DNA of 64,000 nucleotides. Origin: Conyzicola nivalis_A (GTDB lineage: Bacteria > Actinomycetota > Actinomycetes > Actinomycetales > Microbacteriaceae). Positions within the stretch are counted from its first letter, which is position 1. Each line of letters starts with the position of its first letter. Under the pieces are notes generated by a model. It saw only the letters and a program-made list of their open reading frames with translations, did no database searches and had not been told where the DNA came from. Shown here piece after piece: positions 35,107-42,669 of the stretch. The stretch lies in the NCBI RefSeq assembly GCF_040548875.1, contig NZ_JBEPSJ010000002.1:372001-436000 (forward strand), read 5' to 3'. The translations under genes were made by a program, and so were the position numbers.

Positions 35107-35604
35107 TTAGCTCGCCACGCTGTCGGAGGAGAGAACCTGGTCGAGCATGGTCGATGCCTTTTCTTCGTCGGTCTTCTCGGCCAGGGCGAGCTCCGAGACG
35201 AGGATCTGCCTAGCCTTGGCGAGCATGCTCTTCTCGCCTGCGGAGAGACCGCGGTCCTGGTCGCGGCGCCAGAGGTCGCGCACGACTTCGGCGACCTTGA
35301 TGACGTCGCCGGACGCGAGCTTCTCGAGGTTCGCCTTGTAGCGGCGGGACCAGTTGGTGGGCTCTTCGGTGAACGGGGCACGAAGCACCTCGAAGACGCG
35401 GTCAACGCCTTCCCGGCCGATCACGTCGCGAACTCCGACGAGGTCGACATTCTCGGCTGGGACTTCGATGACCAGATCTCCTTGGGCAACCCGCAAAGTG
35501 AGGTAGAGCTTTTCTTCGCCCTTGATGATTCTCGACTTCACTTCGGTGATGGTTGCTGCGCCGTGGTGGGGATAAACGACTGTCTCGCCGACCTCAAACA
35601 ACAT
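35107..35604 (-). CDS. carD: CarD-type RNA polymerase-binding regulator
   Basis: A 165-residue global regulator. The N-terminal RNAP-interaction domain (Tudor-like) is MLFEVGETVVYPHHGAATIT to about 60; the C-terminal helical DNA-binding domain contains the conserved tryptophan region TNWSRRYKANLEKLASGD. In mycobacteria CarD binds the polymerase beta subunit and stabilises open complexes at rRNA and other promoters. Here an A/T-rich -10 (35632) and a DtxR/IdeR-like box precede it. First gene of the carD-ispDF-cysS-rlmB run. Confidence 0.94.
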   Translation of the reverse strand: MLFEVGETVVYPHHGAATITEVKSRIIKGEEKLYLTLRVAQGDLVIEVPAENVDLVGVRDVIGREGVDRVFEVLRAPFTEEPTNWSRRYKANLEKLASGDVIKVAEVVRDLWRRDQDRGLSAGEKSMLAKARQILVSELALAEKTDEEKASTMLDQVLSSDSVAS

Positions 35605-35631
35605 GGAGTTTTGGTCCTTTCCAGAGCATCG

Positions 35632-35637
35632 AGTTTA
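35632..35637 (-). promoter_or_regulatory. Probable -10 box of carD
   Basis: TAAACT on the minus strand, 27 bp upstream of the carD ATG and preceded by TGG. With 17-bp spacing the -35 would fall at 35655-35660, inside the iron-box-like sequence. No good -35 match is seen, as often for CarD-dependent or activator-dependent actinobacterial promoters. Confidence 0.4.
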
Positions 35638-35649
35638 CCACGGCGAACT

Positions 35650-35668
35650 CTAAGTAAGGCTTGCCTAA
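35650..35668. promoter_or_regulatory. DtxR/IdeR-type iron box
   Basis: CTAAGTAAGGCTTGCCTAA matches the 19-bp consensus TWAGGTWAGSCTWACCTWA at 16 positions, keeping the central symmetric AAGGCTT core. It lies between divergent carD and the lipoprotein gene, over the expected -35 of carD. DtxR/IdeR repressors bind such sites with Fe2+. Confidence 0.6.
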
Positions 35669-35768
35669 CACCGCGGGAGGCCTCTGGCTGGCTAAACTGA
35701 AGCTCCAGCAGGTCTGCGCGGTTCGCCGCTCGATTCTGGCCAATATCTTCTCTGTACTGGAGGGTCCA

Positions 35769-36260
35769 GTGATTGCTCGCCGTGCGGCATCCGCCATTCT
35801 CATCGGTGGTCTGCTCCTTGCAACGACCGGTTGCTCGCTCTTCTCCGAGAAGGCGACGCTGATCGAGTACGCGCCCAGCGACGGCGTCGAGGCGGACCTC
35901 GGATCGATCGAGCTGCGCAACGTGCTCGCGATCTCGGACGACGGCGTCGACCTCAACCTCGTGCTGACCGCAGTGAACACCAGCGACAACGGCATCTTCG
36001 TGAACTTCCAGTTCAACGACGGAGACGGCGAAGAGCAGCTGTACGTCGCGGGCAACTCGTCGAAGTCGATCGGGCAGCCCGACGAGGAGTCGGTGATCCT
36101 GGCCGACGCGAACACCCAGGTCGGCGGACGCTTCCCGGTCTACGCCCAGTACGGCGATGTTCCCGGCACGCAGATGCTCGTCCCGGTCTTCGACGGCAGC
36201 CTCGGCGAGTACTCGACCCTGGTGCCGGTGGCACCCACTTCCACCAGCATCCCCGAGTAG
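35769..36260 (+). CDS. LpqE-like lipoprotein
   Basis: A 163-residue lipoprotein. GTG 35769 is chosen for its GGAGGG ribosome site and because it gives a clean signal peptide with lipobox ATTGC (Cys19). The mature part is a single beta-rich domain (GSIELRNVLAISDDGVDLNL, FVNFQFNDGDGEEQLYVAG, STLVPVAPTSTS). Position divergent from carD equals that of LpqE in mycobacteria, so it is probably the orthologue; the role there is unclear. A copper-binding (PCuAC-like) fold is possible, but the Met/His ligands are not evident. Confidence 0.75.
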   Translation: MIARRAASAILIGGLLLATTGCSLFSEKATLIEYAPSDGVEADLGSIELRNVLAISDDGVDLNLVLTAVNTSDNGIFVNFQFNDGDGEEQLYVAGNSSKSIGQPDEESVILADANTQVGGRFPVYAQYGDVPGTQMLVPVFDGSLGEYSTLVPVAPTSTSIPE

Positions 36261-36266
36261 CGGCGG

Positions 36267-36406
36267 CACCGGCCGCCCGGCCCCGCCACGCGTTGGCCCG
36301 GTTCACGGGCACCGGCCGCCCGGCCCCGCCATGCGTTGGCCCGGTTCACGGGCACCGGCCGCCCGGCCCCGCCATGCGTTGGCCCGGTTCACGGGCACCG
36401 GCCGCC
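36267..36406. repeat. 43-bp tandem repeat, three copies plus partial
   Basis: Copies at 36267-36309, 36310-36352 and 36353-36395 are near identical (one C/T difference in copy 1), followed by an 11-bp partial copy. The unit starts CACCGGCCGCCCGGCCCCGC and ends CCCGGTTCACGGG. There is no ribosome site or stop-free gene context. This and the next two entries occupy the 397-bp gene-free stretch 36261-36657 after the lipoprotein; I see no gene in it. Confidence 0.9.
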
Positions 36407-36461
36407 GAGAGTGCACTTCTGCCCCGGATTCGGGCGCAAAACGGGCAACACCTGCACTCTC
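36407..36461. repeat. Inverted repeat / hairpin after the 43-bp array
   Basis: GAGAGTGCA (36407-36415) pairs with TGCACTCTC (36453-36461), extended inward by TGCCC/GGGCA. Loop about 18-30 nt. It may act as a terminator for the lipoprotein transcript or be another dispersed palindrome. Confidence 0.6.
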
Positions 36462-36606
36462 GCGGAACGCCACGTGCCTGAGCGCACACCGCCCGAGCCG
36501 CAGACCTCGCTGGGTGGCCAGTTCGGCACGGATGCGCGCCGAAGCAGCAGCCACAAGTGGCCAGCCAGGTCTCACGGTCGTTGCCGCGGCCGGCCGCGGC
36601 GGACGC

Positions 36607-36645
36607 GGCGGGCAGGCGCGGCGGGCAGGCGCGGCGGGCAGGCGC
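36607..36645. repeat. 13-bp tandem repeat, three copies
   Basis: GGCGGGCAGGCGC three times in a row, ending 12 bp before the regX3 stop codon. A simple GC-rich minisatellite. Confidence 0.85.
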
Positions 36646-36657
36646 ACGCCGCAGCGG

Positions 36658-37338
36658 CTACGCCTCGAAGCGGTAGCCGAGCCCGCGCACGGTGACGAGC
36701 ATCGCCGGCTCCGACGGAACGGCCTCGATGCGCGAGCGGATGCGCTTGATGTGCACGTCGAGGGTCTTGGTGTCGCCGAAGTAGTCTGCACCCCACACCC
36801 GGTCGATGAGCTGGCCGCGGGTGAGGACGCGTCCGGAGTTGCGCAGCAGCAGCTCGAGCAGCTCGAACTCCTTCAGCGGCATGGCGGTCTCGACGCCGTT
36901 GACGCTGACGGTGTGGCGCTCGACGTCCATCCGCACGGTGCCCGCCTCGAGCACTGCGTCGCTGTCGTCGTCGGCCTCGATTCGGCGGCGGAGCACCGCG
37001 CGGATGCGGGCGAGCAGCTCCCGGGTCTTGTAGGGCTTCGTCACGTAGTCGTCGGCACCGAGCTCGAGGCCCACCACGATGTCGATCTCGCTGTCCTTGG
37101 CGGTGAGCATGATGATCGGAACGGTCGACCGCGTGCGGATCTCTCGGCACACCTCGGTGCCCGAGAGCCCGGGCAGCATGAGGTCGAGCAGCACCAGGTC
37201 GGCGCCGTTGCGCTCGAACTCCGCGACCGCGGAGGGGCCGTCGGCGGCGATCGTCGTCTCGTAGCCCTCGCGTTCGAGCAGGTAGGCGAGCGGTTCGCTG
37301 AGCGACTGCTCGTCTTCGACGATGAGGATCATGGTCAT
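36658..37338 (-). CDS. regX3: Response regulator RegX3 (phosphate)
   Basis: A 226-residue OmpR/PhoB-type regulator. The receiver has Asp52 as phospho-acceptor (LVLLDLMLPGLSG), with Lys in YVTKPYKTRELL. The C-terminal winged helix contains LTRGQLIDRVWGADYFGDTK and VHIKRIRSRIEA. Its ATG overlaps the stop of the kinase gene (ATGA). With SenX3, PhoU and gpmA next door this is the actinobacterial phosphate regulator; PHO-box-like repeats lie before senX3/phoU and pstS. Confidence 0.93.
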   Translation of the reverse strand: MTMILIVEDEQSLSEPLAYLLEREGYETTIAADGPSAVAEFERNGADLVLLDLMLPGLSGTEVCREIRTRSTVPIIMLTAKDSEIDIVVGLELGADDYVTKPYKTRELLARIRAVLRRRIEADDDSDAVLEAGTVRMDVERHTVSVNGVETAMPLKEFELLELLLRNSGRVLTRGQLIDRVWGADYFGDTKTLDVHIKRIRSRIEAVPSEPAMLVTVRGLGYRFEA

Positions 37339-38486
37339 GTGTCTTCTCCGGTGGTCGCCGGGGCGGGAGCCGCCTCGGGAAGTCGAATGGTGAAAGTGGA
37401 TCCGCTGCCCAGCTGCGACCAGACACGCACGTCGCCGCCGTGGTTGTGCGCGACGTGCTTGACGATGCTGAGACCGAGCCCGGAGCCGCCGGTGTTGCGG
37501 CTGCGAGCCGGATCGATGCGGAAGAAACGCTCGAAGACACGGTCGAGGTCGTCTTCGGGAATGCCGACGCCCTGGTCGGTGACCGCGATCTCGACGATCC
37601 CGTCGACGTTGCTCACCCCGATGCCGATGCGCGACTTGCCTGGCGAGTACTGGATCGCGTTGGCGATGAGGTTGTGCAGCGCGACGACCAGCAGCGACTC
37701 GTCTCCATAGACGGTCGCCCCCGCGTCGCCGCCGCTGACCAGCTGCACCGCGCTCGCGTCGGCGGCGACATGGTTCTGGTCGATAGCGAGCGCGACGACG
37801 TGGTCGATCGCGACGAGCTCGGGCTTGGCGAGCGCGTCGGCCGCCTGCAGACGCGAGAGCTCGATGATCTCCTGCGTGATTCGCGACAGGCGCTCCGACT
37901 CCTTGGTGAGGCGCTTGGCGAACTTGCGCACCTGGTCGGCGTCGTCGGCTGCGAAGGAGAGCGCCTCGGCGAGGAGGCTGACCGCCCCGATCGGGGTCTT
38001 CAGCTCGTGGCTGATGTTGGCGACGAAGTCGCGGCGCACGTCGTCGAGCCGATACGCCTCTGTGCGGTCCTCGGCGAGCAGCAGGATGTAGCGGGCGCCC
38101 AGCCGGGCCACGCGCACGAAGAGGTAGAGGTTCGCGTCGCCGAACGGTCCACGCGCGAGGTGCACCTCCTCGGTGATCGACTCGCCCGAACGACGCACGC
38201 GGTCGACCAGTTTCACCAGCTCGGGATGCACGAGCGACTGATGGGAGACGAGACCGAAGGCGAGCGCGCCGGGGCTGACCTTGACCACGTTGTTCGACGG
38301 GTCGAGCACGACACCGGCGGACTCGAGGGCGTCGATGACCTGGTCGATCCCGTCGGGAACGGCGGAACTCACCACGTCGACCGCGCGCTGTCCGCGCTGC
38401 GCGGCTGCGACGATGATTGCCACCATGCCGGCTCCGACTATCACACCGAAGACAAGCGACAGGGGCACCAGCCATCCGGAGTCCAT
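37335..38486 (-). CDS. senX3: Sensor histidine kinase SenX3 (phosphate)
   Basis: A 383-residue kinase with one clear N-terminal hydrophobic helix (about 5-28) and hardly any extracellular part, a PAS-like domain (about 45-140) and HisKA with phospho-acceptor His160 (VANISHELKTPIGAVSLLAE). The ATP domain has NLIANAIQYSPGK (N box), DQGVGIPEDDLDRVFERFFR (G1/F) and GGSGLGLSIVKHVAHNHGG. Phosphate status is normally read through the Pst transporter and PhoU. Divergent from phoU. Confidence 0.93.
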   Translation of the reverse strand: MDSGWLVPLSLVFGVIVGAGMVAIIVAAAQRGQRAVDVVSSAVPDGIDQVIDALESAGVVLDPSNNVVKVSPGALAFGLVSHQSLVHPELVKLVDRVRRSGESITEEVHLARGPFGDANLYLFVRVARLGARYILLLAEDRTEAYRLDDVRRDFVANISHELKTPIGAVSLLAEALSFAADDADQVRKFAKRLTKESERLSRITQEIIELSRLQAADALAKPELVAIDHVVALAIDQNHVAADASAVQLVSGGDAGATVYGDESLLVVALHNLIANAIQYSPGKSRIGIGVSNVDGIVEIAVTDQGVGIPEDDLDRVFERFFRIDPARSRNTGGSGLGLSIVKHVAHNHGGDVRVWSQLGSGSTFTIRLPEAAPAPATTGEDT

Positions 38487-38558
38487 ACGGACTAGGTTAG
38501 TTACAACTTGAGGGTCACCTGACAGGTGTGCCCGAACAGCCGCCGTGCTTCGTCCAGT

Positions 38559-38587
38559 GTTCAGCGAGTCAACACCCGTTGTTAACC
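38559..38587. promoter_or_regulatory. PHO-box-like direct repeats between senX3 and phoU
   Basis: Three consecutive 11-nt units begin GTTCAGC (38559), CAACACC (38570) and GTTAACC (38581), resembling the GTTCACC-N4 repeats bound by PhoP/RegX3-type regulators. The site lies 65 bp upstream of phoU and 73 bp from senX3, suiting autoregulation of both. Confidence 0.55.
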
Positions 38588-38651
38588 TGACGAGGGCAGG
38601 CTGGCGTGAACTGTGCGGGATGAACCATGCCCGCAGCGAAAGGGACATAAC

Positions 38652-39305
38652 GTGCGCGAGGTATTCCAGCAGGAGCTCCAAGAAGTTCAGGAGCGTCTTG
38701 TTGAGATAGCGACCCTGGTCGCCGTCTCCATCGACAATGCAACTCGGGCGTTCAACGAGTCGAACGTCTCACTCGCCGAGACCGTGATCGCCGACGACGA
38801 GAAGATCGACGTCGCAGCCCTCGAGCTCGACGAGCTCGCCATCAACATCCTCGCCCGCCAGCAGCCGGTCGCCCGCGACCTGCGCATCGTCGTGAGCGCA
38901 CTGCGCATCTCGGCGTCGCTCGAGCGCATGGGCGACATGTCCGAGCACATCGCGCAGCTCGCGCGCTACCGCTTTCCCGACAAGGTCGTTCCGAAGAGCC
39001 TGCGCGGCACCTTCGCCGAGCTGGGCACCCTCGACGTGGCCATCGCGAAGAAGCTGGTGGAGCTGCTCAAGACCGAGGACACGCGTCTTGCCGAGGAGAT
39101 CCGCAACGACGACGACCGCATCGACGCGCTGCACCTCAGCGTGTTCGACAAGGTGCTCGGCGAGACCTGGAAGGGCGCAGCGGTCGACACCGTCGACGCG
39201 ACCCTCGCCTCGCGCTACCACGAGCGCTTCGCAGACCACGCGGTCTCGATCGCCAAGAAGGTGCAGTACCTGGCCACGGGCGACTGGCACGTTACCAGCA
39301 ACTAG
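38652..39305 (+). CDS. phoU: Phosphate signalling protein PhoU
   Basis: A 217-residue all-helical protein of two three-helix PhoU repeats (EXXXD motifs in VIADDEKIDVAALELDELA and EEIRNDDDRIDALHLSVFD). GTG 38652 is chosen because it gives the family N-terminus VREVFQQELQEVQERL, with AAAGGGA upstream. PhoU links the Pst transporter to the sensor kinase and keeps the regulon off when phosphate is plentiful. Cytoplasmic, membrane-associated. Confidence 0.94.
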   Translation: MREVFQQELQEVQERLVEIATLVAVSIDNATRAFNESNVSLAETVIADDEKIDVAALELDELAINILARQQPVARDLRIVVSALRISASLERMGDMSEHIAQLARYRFPDKVVPKSLRGTFAELGTLDVAIAKKLVELLKTEDTRLAEEIRNDDDRIDALHLSVFDKVLGETWKGAAVDTVDATLASRYHERFADHAVSIAKKVQYLATGDWHVTSN

Positions 39306-39339
39306 AGCCACGCTGATCGGCTCAATCGCCGTTAACGGT

Positions 39340-39372
39340 GGATGCCGCCTCTCGAGTCGAGAGGCGGCATCC
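39340..39372. terminator. Bidirectional terminator between phoU and gpmA
   Basis: GGATGCCGCCTCTCG and CGAGAGGCGGCATCC form a perfect 15-bp stem with a 3-nt loop, followed by GTCGTTTAAA. It lies between two convergent genes. Confidence 0.85.
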
Positions 39373-39393
39373 GTCGTTTAAATGGCCGGCTGG

Positions 39394-40137
39394 CTACTTC
39401 TTGCCCTGGTTCGCGACGGCGGCGGCACCCGCGGCGGCGGCCTCGGGGTCGAGGTAGTACGCGGGCTTGATCGGAACGAAGTTCTCGTCGAGCTCGTAGA
39501 CCAGCGGGATTCCGGTGGGAACGTTGAGCTCGGAGATGTCGGCGTCGCTGATGCCGTCGAGGTGCTTGATCAGGGCGCGCAGCGAGTTGCCGTGTGCGGT
39601 GACGAGCACGGTCTTGCCAGCCTTGAGGTCGACGGTGATGTCGCTCTCCCAGTAGGGCAGCATGCGGTCGATGACGAGCGCGAGGCTCTCGGTGCGCGGG
39701 ATCTCCCCGTCGATGCCGATGTAGCGCTCGTCGTGCACCTGGCTGTACTCGGCGTCGTCGTCGAGCACGGGCGGCGGCACGTCGAAGCTGCGGCGCCACT
39801 CCATGAACTTCTCCTGGCCGTACTTCTCGAGCGTCTCGGCCTTGTCGAGGCCCTGCAGCGCGCCGTAGTGGCGCTCGTTGAGGCGCCAGGTGCGCTTGAC
39901 CGGGATCCAGAGGCGGTCGGCGACCTCGAGGGCGAGGTTCGCGGTCTGGATCGCGCGGGTCAGGAGGCTCGTGTAGAGGATCTCGGGCTTCAGGCCCGAC
40001 GCCGCCAGCAGCTCGCCGGCACGGTTCGCCTCGTCGACGCCCTGATCGCTCAGGCGCACGTCGACCCAGCCGGTAAAGAGGTTCTTCTGGTTCCAGTCGG
40101 AGTTTCCGTGGCGCAGCAGGATAAGCGTGTAAGTCAT
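39394..40137 (-). CDS. gpmA: 2,3-bisphosphoglycerate-dependent phosphoglycerate mutase
   Basis: A 247-residue histidine-phosphatase-superfamily enzyme of glycolysis, interconverting 3- and 2-phosphoglycerate. The phospho-histidine is His10 in LILLRHGNSDWN; other marks are RLNERHYGALQGLDKAET and the second histidine in VLVTAHGNSLRALIKHLDGI. It ends with an Ala-rich tail AAAAGAAAVANQGKK. ATG 40137 is preferred over an upstream frame. Location beside phoU/regX3/senX3 repeats the mycobacterial order. Confidence 0.95.
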   Translation of the reverse strand: MTYTLILLRHGNSDWNQKNLFTGWVDVRLSDQGVDEANRAGELLAASGLKPEILYTSLLTRAIQTANLALEVADRLWIPVKRTWRLNERHYGALQGLDKAETLEKYGQEKFMEWRRSFDVPPPVLDDDAEYSQVHDERYIGIDGEIPRTESLALVIDRMLPYWESDITVDLKAGKTVLVTAHGNSLRALIKHLDGISDADISELNVPTGIPLVYELDENFVPIKPAYYLDPEAAAAGAAAVANQGKK

Positions 40138-40181
40138 GCCGCCCAGCTTATCGACAGGGCGCGCACGCTTAGGGTTGACCA

Positions 40182-40973
40182 ATGCCCATCGGATCCATCA
40201 CTCGTGGCACGACGGGCACCAATCGCCTGCGCCGCATCGACCGCTGGATCGCGACCCTGGCCGTGCTGCGTCGCTCCGCGGATCCGCTCGTGGTCGATCT
40301 CGGCTACGGCGCATCCGCCACCACCTCTCTCGAACTGCACCACCGCCTCTCGAAGGTGCGCTCCGACGTCGAGATCATCGGCGTCGAGATCGACCCCGCC
40401 CGCGTGAAGCTGGCGTCGCTCAGCGCGAAGCCGGGCGTGAGCTTTCGGCTCGGCGGCTTCGAGGTTCCGCTGCCCGCAGGTCGCAAGGCGACGGTCATCC
40501 GCGCGCTGAACGTGCTGCGGCAGTACGACGAGTCGCTCGTGCTCGAGAACTGGCACCGCTGCGTCGACAGGCTGCAGCCGGGCGGCGTTCTCGTCGAGGG
40601 CACCTGCAACGAGGTCGGCCGCGTCGCCAGCTGGGTGGATGTCACGGCCCGCGGCCCGCAGTCGTTCACGATCTCACTCCGCCTCGACGAGCTCGACCGT
40701 CCGTCGATCGTGGCCGAGAGGCTGCCCAAGGTGCTGATCCACCGCAATGTCCCCGGCGAGCGGGTGCACGCGCTGCTCGTCGCGCTCGACAAGCACTGGC
40801 AGCACAACGCCGCGCTGTCGACCTACGCGCCGAGCCAGAGGTTCATCGCGACGGTCGCGGCCCTGCGCGCCGACGGCTGGCCCGTGCTCGGCAATAAGTC
40901 GCGCTGGCGCCTCGGCGAGGTGACCGTGGCGTGGCACGCGGTCGAGCCGCTCGGCTTCGCGTGGGGACGCTGA
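40182..40973 (+). CDS. Class I SAM-dependent methyltransferase
   Basis: A 263-residue protein with a Rossmann SAM-binding start (PLVVDLGYGASATTSLELHH) and the acidic strand-2 end IIGVEIDPARVKLA, followed by ALNVLRQYDESLVLENWHRC and LQPGGVLVEGTCNEVGR. The substrate is unknown. It is divergent from gpmA and its TGA overlaps the next ATG by one base (TGATG), so a link with the following acetyltransferase is likely. Confidence 0.82.
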   Translation: MPIGSITRGTTGTNRLRRIDRWIATLAVLRRSADPLVVDLGYGASATTSLELHHRLSKVRSDVEIIGVEIDPARVKLASLSAKPGVSFRLGGFEVPLPAGRKATVIRALNVLRQYDESLVLENWHRCVDRLQPGGVLVEGTCNEVGRVASWVDVTARGPQSFTISLRLDELDRPSIVAERLPKVLIHRNVPGERVHALLVALDKHWQHNAALSTYAPSQRFIATVAALRADGWPVLGNKSRWRLGEVTVAWHAVEPLGFAWGR

Positions 40974-41455
40974 TGGGCGCCGCGGTGCCCGGGCTCGCGC
41001 GCGTCGAGCTGCATCCGATCGGCATCGACGAGGCGCGGCGCATTCTGGCCGGAACGCCGGCGCCGCACGACCGCTGGGCGCCCGACTACCCCTTCGTCGA
41101 CGAGCTCGACGTGCTGCGCGGGTTCGTCGAGCATCCGCGTGACGCGCCGTTCGGGCTGTACGCGATCCGCCGGCTCGCCGACGGGCTGCTCGTCGGCGGC
41201 ATCGGGTTCTTCGGCCCGCCGCGCGACGGCGTGGCCGAGCTGGGGTTCGGCCTCGTGGAGTCTGCACGGGGCCGCGGATTCGCCCGGGAGGCGCTGACCG
41301 CGGCCATCCGCATCGCCCTGTCGAACGGGGCGACGTCGGTCATAGCGGATGCCGCGATCGACAACCATGCGTCGCACGCGACCATGCGCGGCGCGGGCAT
41401 GCTCGAGCTGCGGCGCGACGCGGAGCTCGTGTACTTCGGCACCGCGAGCGCGTAG
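40973..41455 (+). CDS. GNAT-family N-acetyltransferase
   Basis: A 160-residue acetyltransferase of the RimJ/RimL-like branch. ATG 40973 overlaps the previous stop. The acetyl-CoA loop is in GLVESARGRGFAREALTAAI, preceded by VGGIGFFGPPRDGVAELGFG; the end ATMRGAGMLELRRDAELVYF is typical. Substrate unknown: a small amine or ribosomal protein. Confidence 0.85.
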   Translation: MGAAVPGLARVELHPIGIDEARRILAGTPAPHDRWAPDYPFVDELDVLRGFVEHPRDAPFGLYAIRRLADGLLVGGIGFFGPPRDGVAELGFGLVESARGRGFAREALTAAIRIALSNGATSVIADAAIDNHASHATMRGAGMLELRRDAELVYFGTASA

Positions 41456-41456
41456 G

Positions 41457-41510
41457 GCGCCGGTTCGGGCGTGCGCCGGAGCCGGTAGAGCGCCAGTTCG
41501 GGCGTACGGC
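41457..41510. repeat. Short direct repeat after the GNAT gene
   Basis: Two imperfect copies of GCGCCGGTTCGGGCGTGCGCC (41457) and GCGCCAGTTCGGGCGTACGGC (41490), about 33 bp apart, in the 102-bp gap between convergent genes. Possibly remnants of a palindromic element; nothing more can be said. Confidence 0.4.
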
Positions 41511-41557
41511 TGCTGCGCGCGCTGCAGCCCGACGCCCGAGGTGTAGCCCTGCGCGCC

Positions 41558-42667
41558 TCAGACCTCCGGCAGCAGCGCCCGCGCCTCGTCGGCCGGCCGC
41601 CCGGCAGCCACGAGCAGGTCGACCACGAGCGGGCGGGCGAGCAGCACGATGATCGTCTCGGTGACGGGGGCGTCGGGCACGATCGACTCCGGGTGCAGGC
41701 GCGGCGCGATCTCGGCGAGTATCGCGGCGGCCTCGTCGGCGCGGGCGGGTTCGTCGATGCTCGCGCCGAGCACTTCGATGCCGCGCGCGATGCCGCCCAG
41801 CAGCTCGGCCAGTTCGGGGCGCGGCACCCCGTCGCGCACGAGGAACGACACCCTGCGGTCGATCACGCGCAGGTGCCGAGCGGCGAGGTCGAGGCCCTGC
41901 AGCACGCGCGCCTGGTGCCGCAGCGCGGGGAGGTGCCTCCGCAGGAACGGGGAGATGCGCGAGATCGAGATCGCGGAGTCGAGCGAGGTGTTCCAGTCGT
42001 CGACCAGCGGCTGGGTGCGGCGTAGGCGCTCCACGGCGAGCGACGCCGCAGGCTCGTCGCCCGACCTCAGCCCGTCGAGCAGCGCGTCGAACGACTCGGC
42101 GAGCGTCGACAGCAGCCGGCCGGCGTCGCGGCGGGCGATCGCACGCGGGTCGCGCGGGATCAGCGCGGTGACCAGCAGTGCGATCACCCCGCCGACGAGC
42201 CCGTCGACGCTGCGCGTCAGCACTCCCCCGTCGGGGTTGGGCAGAAGCATGACCATCATCGACTGGATGCCGGCGGCCGCGGCGAACGCGGCGCTCGGCG
42301 ACGTGAACCGCGCCACGATGAGCGTGAGGAAGAGGATGAGCGCCAGCTGCCACACGCCGCTGCCGAGCAGGGTGAACAGCACCTCGCTGAACAGGATGCC
42401 GATGAGGATGCCGACGACCGAGTCGAAGACGCGGCGCGGCCGGGCGTCGCGTCCGAAACCGAGGCTCGAGATGACCACGGTGATCGACAGCAGCGGAACC
42501 GAGTGCCCGAGCACGTAGTGCGAGAACGCGTAGCTCGCCACCACCGCGACGACGATCTGCACCGCGGCCGGCACCGAGTTCCAGGCGCGCGTGCTGGCGA
42601 TCCCCAGGTCGAGCCGAATGCGCATCCGGCGCTCGAATCGGCGCAGCCTCTCGGCCGGGCTCGACAC
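41558..42667 (-). CDS. FUSC / aromatic-acid-exporter-like membrane protein
   Basis: A 369-residue protein with six predicted helices in its first 170 residues (AVQIVVAVVASYAFSHYVLG, VGILIGILFSEVLFTLLGSG, MVMLLPNPDGGVLTRSVDGL in the fourth loop) and a helical cytoplasmic tail. The R-P-R-R-V-F-D-S-VVG pattern and layout fit the FUSC/YgaE-like aromatic acid exporter group. GTG start 3 bp after the ygfZ stop, so coupled. The substrate is unknown. Confidence 0.82.
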   Translation of the reverse strand: MSSPAERLRRFERRMRIRLDLGIASTRAWNSVPAAVQIVVAVVASYAFSHYVLGHSVPLLSITVVISSLGFGRDARPRRVFDSVVGILIGILFSEVLFTLLGSGVWQLALILFLTLIVARFTSPSAAFAAAAGIQSMMVMLLPNPDGGVLTRSVDGLVGGVIALLVTALIPRDPRAIARRDAGRLLSTLAESFDALLDGLRSGDEPAASLAVERLRRTQPLVDDWNTSLDSAISISRISPFLRRHLPALRHQARVLQGLDLAARHLRVIDRRVSFLVRDGVPRPELAELLGGIARGIEVLGASIDEPARADEAAAILAEIAPRLHPESIVPDAPVTETIIVLLARPLVVDLLVAAGRPADEARALLPEV

Positions 42668-42669
42668 GA

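Noticed and set aside
36267..36406. 43-bp repeats considered as CRISPR
   Set aside because: Units are directly abutting with no spacers, and no cas genes are present.
36157..37710. A 517-codon plus-strand frame over the repeats and regX3
   Set aside because: It is repeat translation joined to antisense of regX3 and senX3.
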